This document shows positions 1 to 8,403 of a stretch of DNA of 28,425 nt, piece by piece. The position numbers and the translations under genes were made by a program. Positions within the stretch are counted from its first letter, which is position 1, and every line of letters starts with the position of its first letter. The notes beneath the pieces are model-generated. The model saw only the letters and a list, made by a program, of their open reading frames with translations. It ran no database searches and was not told where the DNA came from. Source of the stretch: Methylophaga sp. (GTDB lineage Bacteria > Pseudomonadota > Gammaproteobacteria > Nitrosococcales > Methylophagaceae); NCBI GenBank assembly GCA_013139345.1, contig WTAY01000155.1:1-28425 (forward strand), written 5' to 3'.

Positions 1-402
1 CAGCTTTGGCTGGCGATGCAGACACAGGTCACGGCTATGTCTCAATTATTAAATAACTTATCCGATAGTCCTGATAGTTCGGTCAGCTTTGGGCTCTATT
101 GCTATCAAGATAATTCAGGTCAATGGAAAATTCAGGCCGACTACACCTTAGCAACAGCCGCTCAAAAGTCTCTTGTTATTAATCAAGCTTTACAAGCGAA
201 GCAACATACCTTTTATCACTGTACATTGACCCCAATCAAGTCTGCTTTTATTGAACAAGAAGGCGATCTAAATCAAAGCATATTAGAATTCCGCACCCGT
301 AGCCCACATAAAGTAAAACAAGTCCGTGAAGTGCTACATAGTTTATTTGCTGTTGGCGAACTGATTGATATTACCGACATTATGACAGCGAATTATCAGT
401 AA
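1..402 (+). CDS. 3' end of an unrecognised protein (partial, start outside window)
   Basis: The reading frame is already open at base 1 (QLWLAMQTQ...) and ends at a TAA. Neither ATG inside it, at 16 or 37, has a Shine-Dalgarno sequence, so this is best read as the last ~133 residues of a longer gene. The visible part is soluble, with no membrane segment, and ends in a probable helix with the motif RSPHKVKQVREVLHSL followed by an acidic tail. I do not recognise the family and assign no function. It converges on pmbA, with a palindromic repeat lying between the two stop codons. Confidence 0.6.
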   Translation, partial: QLWLAMQTQVTAMSQLLNNLSDSPDSSVSFGLYCYQDNSGQWKIQADYTLATAAQKSLVINQALQAKQHTFYHCTLTPIKSAFIEQEGDLNQSILEFRTRSPHKVKQVREVLHSLFAVGELIDITDIMTANYQ

Positions 403-475
403 CATTAAGACATTCCCCTAATCATTGGAAATACAGATTTCCCCAATGCCTCATCATTAATCCTTAATTTTATCT

Positions 476-549
476 CCTCACCCCAACCCTCTCCAACAGG
501 AGAGGGAGCGTTAGCCCCTTCTCCTTTGAGGGAGAAGGTTGGGATGAGG
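476..549. repeat. Double-hairpin palindromic intergenic repeat (REP-like)
   Basis: The outer arms CCTCACCCCAACCCTCTCC (476-494) and GGAGAAGGTTGGGATGAGG (531-549) are inverted repeats matching at 17 of 19 positions. Each half can also fold alone: CCCTCTCC-aaca-GGAGAGGG on the left and CCTTCTCC-tttgag-GGAGAAGG on the right. The element sits between two convergent stop codons, where it could act as a bidirectional transcription barrier. Similar CCCTCACCCCAACCCTCTCC repeats are scattered through many proteobacterial genomes. Apart from this element I see no gene in 403-680. Confidence 0.75.
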
Positions 550-680
550 GTGACAATCTTAATAAAGCTAAAATAAGGACTTATCAATCCCAGCTCATCA
601 ACTATTAGCCATATATTACAGCTTGCTCTAAGAACTGCAGATTGAATGGTTACGGGTCTACCCAATTTATCTGAAAAAGA

Positions 681-2009
681 TTAACCCGCCACTTTCATCT
701 GGTCGATCCACACCGAACCGGTTCGCGTATTGCCTCGTTTTTCAACATCATTACCGACAGCCTGAATTCCCATAAACATATCTTTCAAATTGCTGGCTAT
801 CGTGAATTCATCTATTGGGTATTGAATCTCACCATTTTCAACCCAAAAACCAGCCGCACCCTGAGAATAGTCTCCCGTAACAATGTTCACTCCCATGCCC
901 ATCGTTTCTGTAACGACAATCCCCGTACCCATCTGCTGAAGCAAAGCAGCAAAGTCTAACTCACCACTATCAACCGTTAAGTTATGAACACCACCCGAAT
1001 TGGCAGTTGTTGTCATATTCAATTTTCGTGCAGAATAACTATCCAACACATAACCTTGTAAAACACCATCTTGCACAATATGTCGTGTTTGAGTGGCAAC
1101 CCCTTCACCATCATATGCAGCACTGCCTAGTGCTTTTAATAAGCGAGGTTGTTCATGAACATGAATAAAATCAGGGAAGATCTGCTTGCCTAAGTGATCA
1201 AGTAAAAAGCTTGATTTTCGATATAAGGCACCACCACGAATAGCACCAACCAATTGACCGAATAATGAAGGCGCAATTTCCGAAGCAAAAATAATAGGAT
1301 ACGTGCCCGTCGGTACTGTTCTCGCATTCAATCTGCGTAATGTGTTTTTTGCCGCCCGCTGACCAATCGATAATGCCGAGTCTAAATCCGCCGCATCTCG
1401 TGCAATACCATACCAATAATCACGCTGCATACCTCGCTCATCATCAGCAATTAAAGTGCTTGATAAGCTATGGCGTGTGCTTGTTGAGCTACCTATAAAA
1501 CCATGTGTGTTGGCATACACTCTTCCACCTCGGTGGCTGGAGACTGTTGCCCCTTCCGAGTTGGTGATTTTACTATCCACATCAAAGCCAGCTTGTTCAC
1601 ACTCAGAGGCTAGTTCAATTGCCTGCTCAGCAGAAAGTTCCCATGGATGATATAGCGATAAGTCAGGGAATTCGGTTGCCATCAGGTCGACATCTGCTAA
1701 ACCTGAAAACTCATCTTCTTCGGTGTGTTTTGCAATACCACATGCGGCTTTAACCGCGTCAGAAATGGCATCGGGTCTAAGGTCAGTCGTACTTGATGAT
1801 GCTTTGGTCTGACCAAAATAGACGGTAATGGCTAAGCCTTTATCATTATTATGTTCTAAGGTCTCAACATCACCTTGTCTAACGGTGACCGATAAGCCAG
1901 AACTATGACTGACACCTACTTCAGCAGCGCTCGCACCTTGTAATTTTGCTTGTTGTAATGCAATCTCAGCCGCTTGCTCAAGTGACGCATTATTCATCGT
2001 TGTACTCAT
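681..2009 (-). CDS. pmbA: PmbA/TldE metalloprotease-complex subunit
   Basis: This 442-residue protein matches the TldD/PmbA family along its length. The N-terminal half is an alpha/beta domain, and the C-terminal half carries the family blocks GGALYRKSSFLLDHLGKQIF, DGEGVATQTRHIV, SYSARKLNMTTTANSGG and MGMGVNIVTGDYSQGAAGFW. In E. coli PmbA (TldE) partners TldD in a heterodimeric cytoplasmic protease that matures microcin B17 and degrades CcdA. TldD supplies the HExxxH zinc site, and this protein lacks that motif, as expected for TldE. An AGG five bases before the first ATG supports the start. It is the last gene of the rsmE-to-pmbA minus-strand run. No tldD is visible in the window. Confidence 0.93.
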   Translation of the reverse strand: MSTTMNNASLEQAAEIALQQAKLQGASAAEVGVSHSSGLSVTVRQGDVETLEHNNDKGLAITVYFGQTKASSSTTDLRPDAISDAVKAACGIAKHTEEDEFSGLADVDLMATEFPDLSLYHPWELSAEQAIELASECEQAGFDVDSKITNSEGATVSSHRGGRVYANTHGFIGSSTSTRHSLSSTLIADDERGMQRDYWYGIARDAADLDSALSIGQRAAKNTLRRLNARTVPTGTYPIIFASEIAPSLFGQLVGAIRGGALYRKSSFLLDHLGKQIFPDFIHVHEQPRLLKALGSAAYDGEGVATQTRHIVQDGVLQGYVLDSYSARKLNMTTTANSGGVHNLTVDSGELDFAALLQQMGTGIVVTETMGMGVNIVTGDYSQGAAGFWVENGEIQYPIDEFTIASNLKDMFMGIQAVGNDVEKRGNTRTGSVWIDQMKVAG

Positions 2010-2036
2010 AGAAACCTATTTTAAATTTGAGATAGT

Positions 2037-2780
2037 TTATTTTTCACACACGGGACAGCTAGGGTCTTGTCGTAACTTCATTTCTTGCCATGACATAGAT
2101 AAGGCATCAAAAATCATTAATCGCCCTGCCAATGTTTTACCAATGCCCGTTATTAATTTGATTGTTTCAACAGCCTGCATGCTACCTATAATGCCCAATA
2201 ATGGCGATAATACACCACTTTCTGAGCACGTTTGCTGCAACTCACCTTCATCTTGATAAACACAGTGATAGCAAGCACTACCGTGGTTACGCGAGTCATA
2301 CACGGTTACTTGGCCTTCCATCCGAATGGCGGCACCCGACACTAAGGGCGTTTTACAAGCTTGTGTGATCTCATTTAATAAAAAGCGCGTTGCAAAGTTA
2401 TCGCTACAATCCACAATGACATCAGCCTCTTTTACTATCGCTGTTAATGCGTGTGTATCTAATCGGCTTGTTTTTATTTCAAGCTGGCAATTACTATTAA
2501 TCTCTTTCATACTCTCGGCTGCAGATTCAACCTTGAGTCGGCCAATATCCTTTTCACTATGAATAATTTGTCGTTGAAGGTTAGACACTTCAACAATGTC
2601 ATCATCCACCAGCGTTAAATGTCCGACTCCAGCAGCTGCTAAATACATTGCCACAGGTGAGCCTAAGCCACCAAGACCAATAACTAATACACGGCTATCT
2701 AAAATCTTTTGCTGACCAATAATATCAATTTGAGGCAATAATATCTGGCGGCTATAACGTAATAATTGATCGTCATTCAT
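2037..2780 (-). CDS. moeB: MoeB/ThiF/HesA-type adenylyltransferase
   Basis: This is a 247-residue E1-like enzyme that adenylates the C-terminal Gly-Gly of a small sulfur-carrier protein (MoaD for molybdopterin, or ThiS). The start resembles E. coli MoeB (LLRYSRQILLPQ). It has the nucleotide-binding loop GLGGLGSP at residues 35-42, the VDDD and SNLQRQ signatures (58-71), DCSDNFATR, and two CxxC pairs (ACYHC and the terminal CPVC at 242-245) that bind structural zinc. There is no rhodanese domain. Lying directly after prmC is a common arrangement in Gammaproteobacteria. MoeB is more likely than ThiF from length and neighbours, but partner specificity cannot be proven from sequence. Confidence 0.88.
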   Translation of the reverse strand: MNDDQLLRYSRQILLPQIDIIGQQKILDSRVLVIGLGGLGSPVAMYLAAAGVGHLTLVDDDIVEVSNLQRQIIHSEKDIGRLKVESAAESMKEINSNCQLEIKTSRLDTHALTAIVKEADVIVDCSDNFATRFLLNEITQACKTPLVSGAAIRMEGQVTVYDSRNHGSACYHCVYQDEGELQQTCSESGVLSPLLGIIGSMQAVETIKLITGIGKTLAGRLMIFDALSMSWQEMKLRQDPSCPVCEK

Positions 2781-2820
2781 AATGTGTATGTGGAAAGTAA
2801 TCTAAAGTTAAGACTTCCCA

Positions 2821-3651
2821 TTATAACGGCAGTTGTCCAACAGTGACGCGATCATTATCACCATAATCTTTATGGGATGAAATTGTGATAAACCCTGCCG
2901 CAAAGAATAGTTCCTGCACCTGTTTGGCTTGATGATAACCATGCTCAATAAATAACCACCCCTCAGGCTTTAAACAGTGTTTCGCTTGCACAATGATTTC
3001 TCGAATATCATCTAGGCCATCGGCTCCTGAAGCAAGCGCAGTAATGGGTTCAAAACGTACATCACCTTGAGATAAATGCTCATCATCCGCTTCAATATAA
3101 GGTGGATTACTCACAATCATATCTAAGCAATGAACGGAAATGGCGCTAAGCCAAGAGCCCTGCCAAAATTGGACATTGTTCAATTGATTATTTGAGGCAT
3201 TATATTTAGCAACAGCTAAAGCGGCCGGTGATGCATCACTCGCAAAGACCGTGCAGTTCGCTTCTTCCGAAGCTAAAGATAGAGCAATGGCGCCCGAGCC
3301 TGTTCCCAAGTCAGCGATTGTCATTTGTGGTGTTAACTTTTCGAGAGCAAGAGAGACTAATAATTCAGTATCAGGCCTTGGAATTAGCGTATCAGCCGTT
3401 ACTTTTAGATCTAAAGTCCAAAATCCTCGTTGCCCAGTTAAATGAGCGACAGGCTGGCCGTTCTGACGTTGCGCTATTAGCTGCTCAAACAGCTGTTGTT
3501 GTTCATTACTTAATTCTTTCTCAGGCCATGTGTGTAAATAGCTTGTTACACATTCCAAACTATGACAAAGCAAAACTTGGCAATCAATGCTTGGGCTATC
3601 TGAGTCAGTAAGTGCTGTCTGGCCATAGTTTAATGCATCAGCAATGTTCAT
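2821..3651 (-). CDS. prmC: Release factor glutamine methyltransferase PrmC
   Basis: A 276-residue SAM-dependent enzyme that N5-methylates the glutamine of the GGQ motif in release factors RF1/RF2. The N-terminal helical domain (about 1-85) is followed by the Rossmann methyltransferase domain, with the SAM loop DLGTGSGAIA at 114-123, an acidic residue in FASDAS, and the diagnostic NPPY tetrad at 182-185. The start codon shares one base with the upstream response-regulator stop (TAATG), so translation is probably coupled. prfA, its usual neighbour, is not in the window. Confidence 0.95.
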   Translation of the reverse strand: MNIADALNYGQTALTDSDSPSIDCQVLLCHSLECVTSYLHTWPEKELSNEQQQLFEQLIAQRQNGQPVAHLTGQRGFWTLDLKVTADTLIPRPDTELLVSLALEKLTPQMTIADLGTGSGAIALSLASEEANCTVFASDASPAALAVAKYNASNNQLNNVQFWQGSWLSAISVHCLDMIVSNPPYIEADDEHLSQGDVRFEPITALASGADGLDDIREIIVQAKHCLKPEGWLFIEHGYHQAKQVQELFFAAGFITISSHKDYGDNDRVTVGQLPL

Positions 3652-4838
3652 TACACAATAACAGCGATCAAAAGCCCTACAACAACCACCGCCAACCCCA
3701 TGGTGATATTTTTTAACATGCTCACTTGCTCGGTAAGCTTATCTAATGCTTCTTCATCTTGTTCAAGCAATGTTTGTGCAGCAAGTTGCTTTGTTACCAT
3801 ACTATTAACAATTGGGTTCAACTCCGTATTGGTATGTTGCTCTAGAGAAAGGTTTATTATTCCCTCGATCTCATCACGTGTTGGACCACTCTGTTGAGGC
3901 TCAGGGATTGAAGCAGCTATCTTCTCTTCAATTATCGGTAACACTGTCGTCGCAAGATTAGTGTCTAAATATTCTGCACAAATCGACGGGATCAGTTGTT
4001 CTAGTTGTGCACTTAATTGTGTGCCAAGATCTTCTTCTTGCTCAGCAAGCCACTCATCGCCTTTCTCAGATAAAAACGTTGTCACTTGTGCGGTAATATT
4101 GGCTTCATTCACCACCAGCTGTACAGCCTGTGATGCGGCATCCATCGCTGTTTCCTGAACCGCTACTGCACAGGCTTGTTTCGCTGTCTTTTCTGCAACT
4201 TGTTCTGTTTTAGCTGTTAATGTTCCTGTGAATTCTGCTAATACTTTTTCCAGCTGGGCATTCACTTGAGCTTCAATAAGGTTCTCAGCCATATCTCCTG
4301 CTATTTGTTGGCTAATATCTTCTGCTATCTCACGCACCTCTTTCTTCACGTTTGGTAATAACGTTTTCTCAACCGCGGCAAGAACTGTAGCAATCAATGC
4401 TTCCTCATCAAATTGAGGTTCAGTTGCCACCTCAACCTGTGTAAGTTCAATGGTTGGTTCTGGTGTCGAACTTTCTACTTGAGATAAAACTGCAGCTAAG
4501 GCTTCAGCAGCGGGCGGCTTCGTTAGCGCTGTAACAGCCCCAACATTAATCGCCTTGTTTTTATCTTCTTCGGTATCATTTCCAGTACAAATAATAACGG
4601 GAATACCACTTAGCTTAGGGTTCGCTTTAATTCTTCGGGTCGCTGTTAGTCCGTCCATTCCACCCATCATGACATCCATAAAAATAATGTCTGGCCGAAC
4701 ACTGTCAGTCAGCAAATAATCAATTGCTTCCTCACCACTACCTAGTTCAACCACATCAAATTGATATGTTCTCAGCAATTTTTTTAATGTCATGCGTGCA
4801 ACACGAGAATCATCCACTACTAACGCTATTCTTTGCAT
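3651..4838 (-). CDS. Response regulator with long helical linker and C-terminal membrane anchor
   Basis: Residues 1-120 form a complete receiver domain: acidic pair D9/D10, phosphoacceptor D55 (in FMDVMM), T85, and K107 (in ALTKPP). No DNA-binding or enzymatic output domain follows. Instead there are about 250 residues that look helical, rich in Ala, Glu and Gln with almost no Gly, and then one hydrophobic segment at 377-395 (ITMGLAVVVVGLLIAVIV) that ends the protein. This predicts a tail-anchored receiver facing the cytoplasm. AAGGTAA upstream of the ATG is a good ribosome site. It lies between a DUF3301 gene and prmC in one operon, and no sensor kinase is nearby. Partner and output are unknown. 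Confidence 0.85.
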   Translation of the reverse strand: MQRIALVVDDSRVARMTLKKLLRTYQFDVVELGSGEEAIDYLLTDSVRPDIIFMDVMMGGMDGLTATRRIKANPKLSGIPVIICTGNDTEEDKNKAINVGAVTALTKPPAAEALAAVLSQVESSTPEPTIELTQVEVATEPQFDEEALIATVLAAVEKTLLPNVKKEVREIAEDISQQIAGDMAENLIEAQVNAQLEKVLAEFTGTLTAKTEQVAEKTAKQACAVAVQETAMDAASQAVQLVVNEANITAQVTTFLSEKGDEWLAEQEEDLGTQLSAQLEQLIPSICAEYLDTNLATTVLPIIEEKIAASIPEPQQSGPTRDEIEGIINLSLEQHTNTELNPIVNSMVTKQLAAQTLLEQDEEALDKLTEQVSMLKNITMGLAVVVVGLLIAVIV

Positions 4839-4871
4839 ACTTATTACCTTAAAAATCTTTGCTTTATGCTC

Positions 4872-5198
4872 TTACCATACTCGGTAAGCATCTAAATTTA
4901 CTTTCGTTACATACTGTCCCAACATAATGACTTCACCTTGATAGCGTTGCTGCATATCACTGGCGAACTCAAAAAAGTATGTCCGTTGAAACTGTATCCG
5001 TCCTTGGCTATTTCGTTTAAGTCTTAATTTTTTCCAACCCACGGTATCATTTAAAAATGTGACCTCTGCTCGGTTACAACTGTTTTTGGCCGCTTGAATG
5101 GCAGTTTCCGCTGCACCTCGACTGTCCCACCAAAACCATGCTAGGCCAAACAATAATAAAATGGTTAAACCATTATCAATCACCCTAAGTCTCCCCAC
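4872..5198 (-). CDS. DUF3301-family small membrane protein
   Basis: A 108-residue protein with an N-terminal hydrophobic segment (about residues 9-25, LTILLLFGLAWFWW). It is followed by the family's conserved pattern: an Ala-rich helix with a single Cys (NSCNRAEVTFLNDTV), then LRLKRNSQGRIQFQRTYFFEFAS and a C-terminal G-x-V-x-M-x-G strand region. This matches my memory of DUF3301 (PF11743), a family of unknown role in Gammaproteobacteria. Its start lies inside the end of rsmE with a 19-base overlap, so the two are probably co-translated. Likely an inner-membrane protein with most of its mass on one side. Confidence 0.75.
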   Translation of the reverse strand: MGRLRVIDNGLTILLLFGLAWFWWDSRGAAETAIQAAKNSCNRAEVTFLNDTVGWKKLRLKRNSQGRIQFQRTYFFEFASDMQQRYQGEVIMLGQYVTKVNLDAYRVW

Positions 5199-5908
5199 AT
5201 TGTCTGCACAACAGCTAATGCAGCTACTGTTGCTGTTTCTGTTCTTAAAATTCGTGGTCCAAACCTAACAGCTTGAAAACCAGCTCCCTTTGCTTGCTCT
5301 ATCTCTTGTTCACTCAATCCACCTTCTGGACCAATCAATAGTGCAATATCCTTGTGTTTTTCTAAACTCATAAATCCTGTATCTGCTAACGGGTCTAATA
5401 CTAACTGACATATTACCTTATTATTACTCAGTACATCTTCTAAGGATTGAATTTGCGTTAACTCTGGCAACACACTGCGACCACTTTGTTCACATGCACT
5501 CACCATCACCCCTTGCCAATGCGCTAAACGTTTATCTGAACGCCCTCCAGATAGTTGCACATTACAACGCTCCGTCACCACGGGAATAACTTTATTAACA
5601 CCTAGCTCGACTGCTTTTTGTAGAGCATAGTCCATGCGCTCTCCACGTGAAATACCCTGTAATAAGGTGATATCGAGTGGTGATTCATTGCTAACTTCAA
5701 GTCTCTCACCTAAACGAACAGAAGATTCACGCTTGGAAACATGCTCAAGGCTAGCTTCCACTTCTAAACCTCGTCCATCAAACAAACGTAAAACATCACC
5801 TTGTTTCAAGCGCAATACTTGCACTGCATGGCGGTGAGCAGCATCAGGCAAGGTAAACAGTTCATTCTCGGTGTTCAGCTCTGGACAATAAAATCGTGTA
5901 ATTCGCAT
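5180..5908 (-). CDS. rsmE: 16S rRNA m3U1498 methyltransferase RsmE
   Basis: A 242-residue SPOUT-class enzyme that methylates N3 of U1498 in 16S rRNA. The N-terminal PUA-like domain (about 1-70; HRHAVQVLRLKQGD, LFDGRG) precedes the trefoil-knot SAM domain. That domain contains GERMDYALQKAVELGV (89-104), LLIGPEGGLSEQEI (190-203) and RFGPRILRTETA (215-226). The length is typical of the family. It is the first gene of the leftward operon and is transcribed divergently from the inositol-phosphatase gene across 130 bases. The Shine-Dalgarno sequence before the ATG is weak. Confidence 0.95.
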   Translation of the reverse strand: MRITRFYCPELNTENELFTLPDAAHRHAVQVLRLKQGDVLRLFDGRGLEVEASLEHVSKRESSVRLGERLEVSNESPLDITLLQGISRGERMDYALQKAVELGVNKVIPVVTERCNVQLSGGRSDKRLAHWQGVMVSACEQSGRSVLPELTQIQSLEDVLSNNKVICQLVLDPLADTGFMSLEKHKDIALLIGPEGGLSEQEIEQAKGAGFQAVRFGPRILRTETATVAALAVVQTMWGDLG

Positions 5909-6023
5909 TTATCTGCATCTATATTTAATTAGTAACTAGTGCTTAGTTTACAGGGTGATCCATACTGATTAAATAAATGACTCTATTTTGCTCATAATGA
6001 TAGAAAACGTTTTATAGAAGGAT

Positions 6024-6032
6024 TGCTATACT
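6024..6032 (+). promoter_or_regulatory. Candidate extended -10 promoter, possibly giving a leaderless mRNA
   Basis: TTGCTATACT contains TG-n-TATACT, an extended -10 with five of six consensus bases. I see no good -35 at normal spacing. The -10 ends six bases before the ATG of the phosphatase gene, so initiation would fall at about the A of that ATG. The only purine-rich candidate ribosome site (AGAAGGA, 6016-6022) is 16 bases from the ATG, which is too far to be typical. Confidence 0.4.
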
Positions 6033-6038
6033 CACGCC

Positions 6039-6833
6039 ATGAATATTGATTTAAACCAGATAAAAGAGATTGTAATAACCTCTAGTAAAGAGTTTATTCT
6101 TCCACGCTTTAATGCTGTTGAGCGCGCTTATAAACCTGATGGCAGCATTGTCACTGAGGCTGATCTTGTTATGCAAGAGCAGTTAATCTCTCGGTTAAAT
6201 GAGGCCTATCCTGACATCGAACTGTTGGGTGAAGAAATGACCTGCGAGCAACAGCAATCATTATTAACATCAGGTAAAGCATTATGGTGTGTTGATCCTG
6301 TTGATGGCACCAGTAACTTTGCGGCTGGTTTACCTTATTTCTCTGTTTCGTTAGCCTTAATCGAAAAGGGGAAAGTTACGTTAGCTATCGTATATGACCC
6401 TATCCGTGATGAATGTTTTTCAGCCCAACGCGATCAGGGAGCCCATTTGAACGGACAGAAACTATCCGTAAAAGAAACAGGCTTATCATTAAAAAAGGCA
6501 ATTGCTCTTCTTGATTTCAAACGCCTAACGCCTGAACTCGCTACACAGTTAGTAACAGAGTTCCCTTATGCATCACAACGAAGCTTAGGCTCTATTGCTT
6601 TAGAATTGTGTTGGATTGCCGCTGGGCGTGGTCACATTTATCTTCATGCAAAACAACATTTATGGGATTATGCCGCTGCACAACTTATATTAAGTGAAGC
6701 GGGTGGATACGCTTGTACTCTCGAGGGTAAGTCATTATCGAGCAATCAACTCAAGCCATGTTCGACGATTGCAGCACTCGATAAGTCCCTCTTTATAAAA
6801 TGGTGTAACTATTTAAATGTGTCGCCAACATAA
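6039..6833 (+). CDS. Inositol-monophosphatase family phosphatase
   Basis: A 264-residue Mg2+/Li+-sensitive type phosphatase fold. All metal and catalytic motifs are visible: GEE with E65/E66, DPVDGT at 86-91, and WDYAAA with the third metal aspartate at 210. The family includes SuhB (inositol-1-phosphatase), CysQ (3'-phosphoadenosine 5'-phosphate phosphatase) and histidinol-phosphatase-like members. Sequence alone does not tell me which substrate applies. It is followed four bases later by pgeF, so the two probably share a transcript. The mRNA may be leaderless (see the promoter entry). Confidence 0.85.
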   Translation: MNIDLNQIKEIVITSSKEFILPRFNAVERAYKPDGSIVTEADLVMQEQLISRLNEAYPDIELLGEEMTCEQQQSLLTSGKALWCVDPVDGTSNFAAGLPYFSVSLALIEKGKVTLAIVYDPIRDECFSAQRDQGAHLNGQKLSVKETGLSLKKAIALLDFKRLTPELATQLVTEFPYASQRSLGSIALELCWIAAGRGHIYLHAKQHLWDYAAAQLILSEAGGYACTLEGKSLSSNQLKPCSTIAALDKSLFIKWCNYLNVSPT

Positions 6834-6836
6834 ATT

Positions 6837-7565
6837 ATGATTTATCCCGATTGGCCAGCCCCAGAGTCGATAAAAGCCATAAGTACCACGCGACAAGGTG
6901 GCTTTAGTCTGCCTCCTTATAATGAGCTTAATTTAGGCGATCATGTCGGTGACAATGCAGAAACGGTTGGCAAAAATAGAGACTCACTCATTCTTCAAGC
7001 GTCTCTACCAGAAGCACCTCGCTGGTTAAAACAGGTGCATGGAACAACCGTCTCTTTTGCATCATCATGGCAGCAAGGTGATGAAGCCGATGCCATCATC
7101 AGTAGTCACCCTAATCAAGTATGTGCAATTATGACCGCAGACTGTTTACCTATCTTATTATGCAATCAAGCAGGCGATCAAGTTGCCGCCATTCATGCTG
7201 GCTGGCGAAGCTTGGCGGCAGGGATTATCGAAAAAACAGTATCGCACTTTGATTGTCCTACTCACGAAATAATGGCTTGGTTAGGTCCCGCCATTGGCCC
7301 ATCACAGTTTGAAGTTGGCAACGATGTCTTCCATGCCTTTACCTCTCATTCCTCCGACGCTGCGATCGCACTTCAACAGATAGATCCCAAGCATTACCTC
7401 GCTGATATTTACCTTTTGGCAAAACAGCGGCTTAACGATTTAGACATTCATGCCATTTATGGGGGAGAACGCTGTACGGTCTCTGAGCCAGCACATTTCT
7501 TTTCTTATCGACGTGACGGTATTACGGGCCGAATGGCATCAATGATCTGGATTGCTCCTAAATAA
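6837..7565 (+). CDS. pgeF: Peptidoglycan editing factor PgeF / YfiH (LACC1-type purine nucleosidase family)
   Basis: A 242-residue protein of the former multicopper polyphenol-oxidoreductase family. The zinc ligands expected from YfiH/LACC1 structures are present: H68 in KQVHGT, C103 in MTADCLPILLC, and H120 in AAIHAGWRSLAAG, followed by WLGPAIGP and FEVG. In E. coli YfiH corrects UDP-MurNAc-L-Ser errors in peptidoglycan precursors. Relatives have adenosine phosphorylase/deaminase activity. The start follows directly on the phosphatase stop. In many genomes this gene neighbours rluD, but not here. Confidence 0.9.
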   Translation: MIYPDWPAPESIKAISTTRQGGFSLPPYNELNLGDHVGDNAETVGKNRDSLILQASLPEAPRWLKQVHGTTVSFASSWQQGDEADAIISSHPNQVCAIMTADCLPILLCNQAGDQVAAIHAGWRSLAAGIIEKTVSHFDCPTHEIMAWLGPAIGPSQFEVGNDVFHAFTSHSSDAAIALQQIDPKHYLADIYLLAKQRLNDLDIHAIYGGERCTVSEPAHFFSYRRDGITGRMASMIWIAPK

Positions 7566-7604
7566 GGTATGATCTCCTAATTAACACCCCATAGCTGGAA
7601 TGAG

Positions 7605-8399
7605 ATGGAATTATTACTTTGGATTATTAGCTTTAGCCTCATTGGTGGCTTATTAAGTGTCGTATTTGCATCGTCATTTCTCTTATTATCTGAAAAATCC
7701 CGTAATATTGCAGTCCCCCACTTAGTTAGCTTTGCTATTGGTGCTTTGCTTGGTGCCTCATTATTAGGCTTAATTCCACATGCACTATCTCCTGAATTTG
7801 GTGTTGATCCCCATGATATTGGTTTAACCTTATTGCTTGGCTTACTTAGCTTCTTTGTACTGGAAAAGCTTGTGCTTTGGCGCCATTGTCACCATGATCA
7901 TTGTGATGTTCATGATCCAGAATCAGCAGGCCATAATCATGACAATAAAGCGAAAGCGGCTGGTACATTAATTGTTATCGGCGACGGTATCCATAACTTT
8001 GTTGACGGTATTTTAATTGCCGCTGCGTTTTTAACCGATACCCACCTTGGTATTGTTACTGCTCTTGCGATCGCGGCACATGAAATCCCACAGGAACTTG
8101 GTGATTTTGTCATTCTGTTACACAGTGGTTATAGCCGTAAAAAAGCACTTCTCTTCAATGTTTTATCAAGCCTAGGTACTGTTGTCGGTGCTGTTATTGC
8201 TTATTTCCTATTAGCCGATATGCAACACTTATTACCTTATATTCTAGTTATTGCAGCCTCTAGCTTTATCTATATTGCCGTCGCCGATCTGATACCCGGC
8301 CTACATCAAAAAGTGAGGCCATTAGAAACACTACAACAAGTCTCATTGATTGCGGCAGGTACTATTTTTATCTATATTGCACATAGCACGTTGCATTAA
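7605..8399 (+). CDS. ZIP-family divalent metal transporter
   Basis: A 264-residue inner-membrane protein with about eight hydrophobic segments. A cytoplasmic His-rich loop lies at residues 94-112 (WRHCHHDHCDVHD...HNH), typical of ZIP carriers. The binuclear metal site motifs are intact: HNFVD at 130-134 in TM4 and HEIPQE at 159-164 in TM5. Likely imports Zn2+, Fe2+ or a similar ion. GGA just upstream of the ATG at 7605 supports that start; an ATG five bases earlier is out of frame. No metal-responsive operator is obvious. Confidence 0.92.
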   Translation: MELLLWIISFSLIGGLLSVVFASSFLLLSEKSRNIAVPHLVSFAIGALLGASLLGLIPHALSPEFGVDPHDIGLTLLLGLLSFFVLEKLVLWRHCHHDHCDVHDPESAGHNHDNKAKAAGTLIVIGDGIHNFVDGILIAAAFLTDTHLGIVTALAIAAHEIPQELGDFVILLHSGYSRKKALLFNVLSSLGTVVGAVIAYFLLADMQHLLPYILVIAASSFIYIAVADLIPGLHQKVRPLETLQQVSLIAAGTIFIYIAHSTLH

Positions 8400-8403
8400 A
8401 TCC

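Noticed and set aside
421..446. Small hairpin GGAAAT-acag-ATTTCC as terminator of the first gene
   Set aside because: The stem is short and no T-run follows; the adjacent larger repeat is a better candidate for a transcription barrier.
405..665. Minus-strand open frame of 86 codons
   Set aside because: It runs through the palindromic repeat, has no family resemblance, and overlaps nothing that would support a gene.
8350..8403. Upstream TTG start for waaF
   Set aside because: It lies inside the ZIP gene and adds 18 residues not seen in WaaF. The ATG at 8404 begins at the normal family N-terminus.
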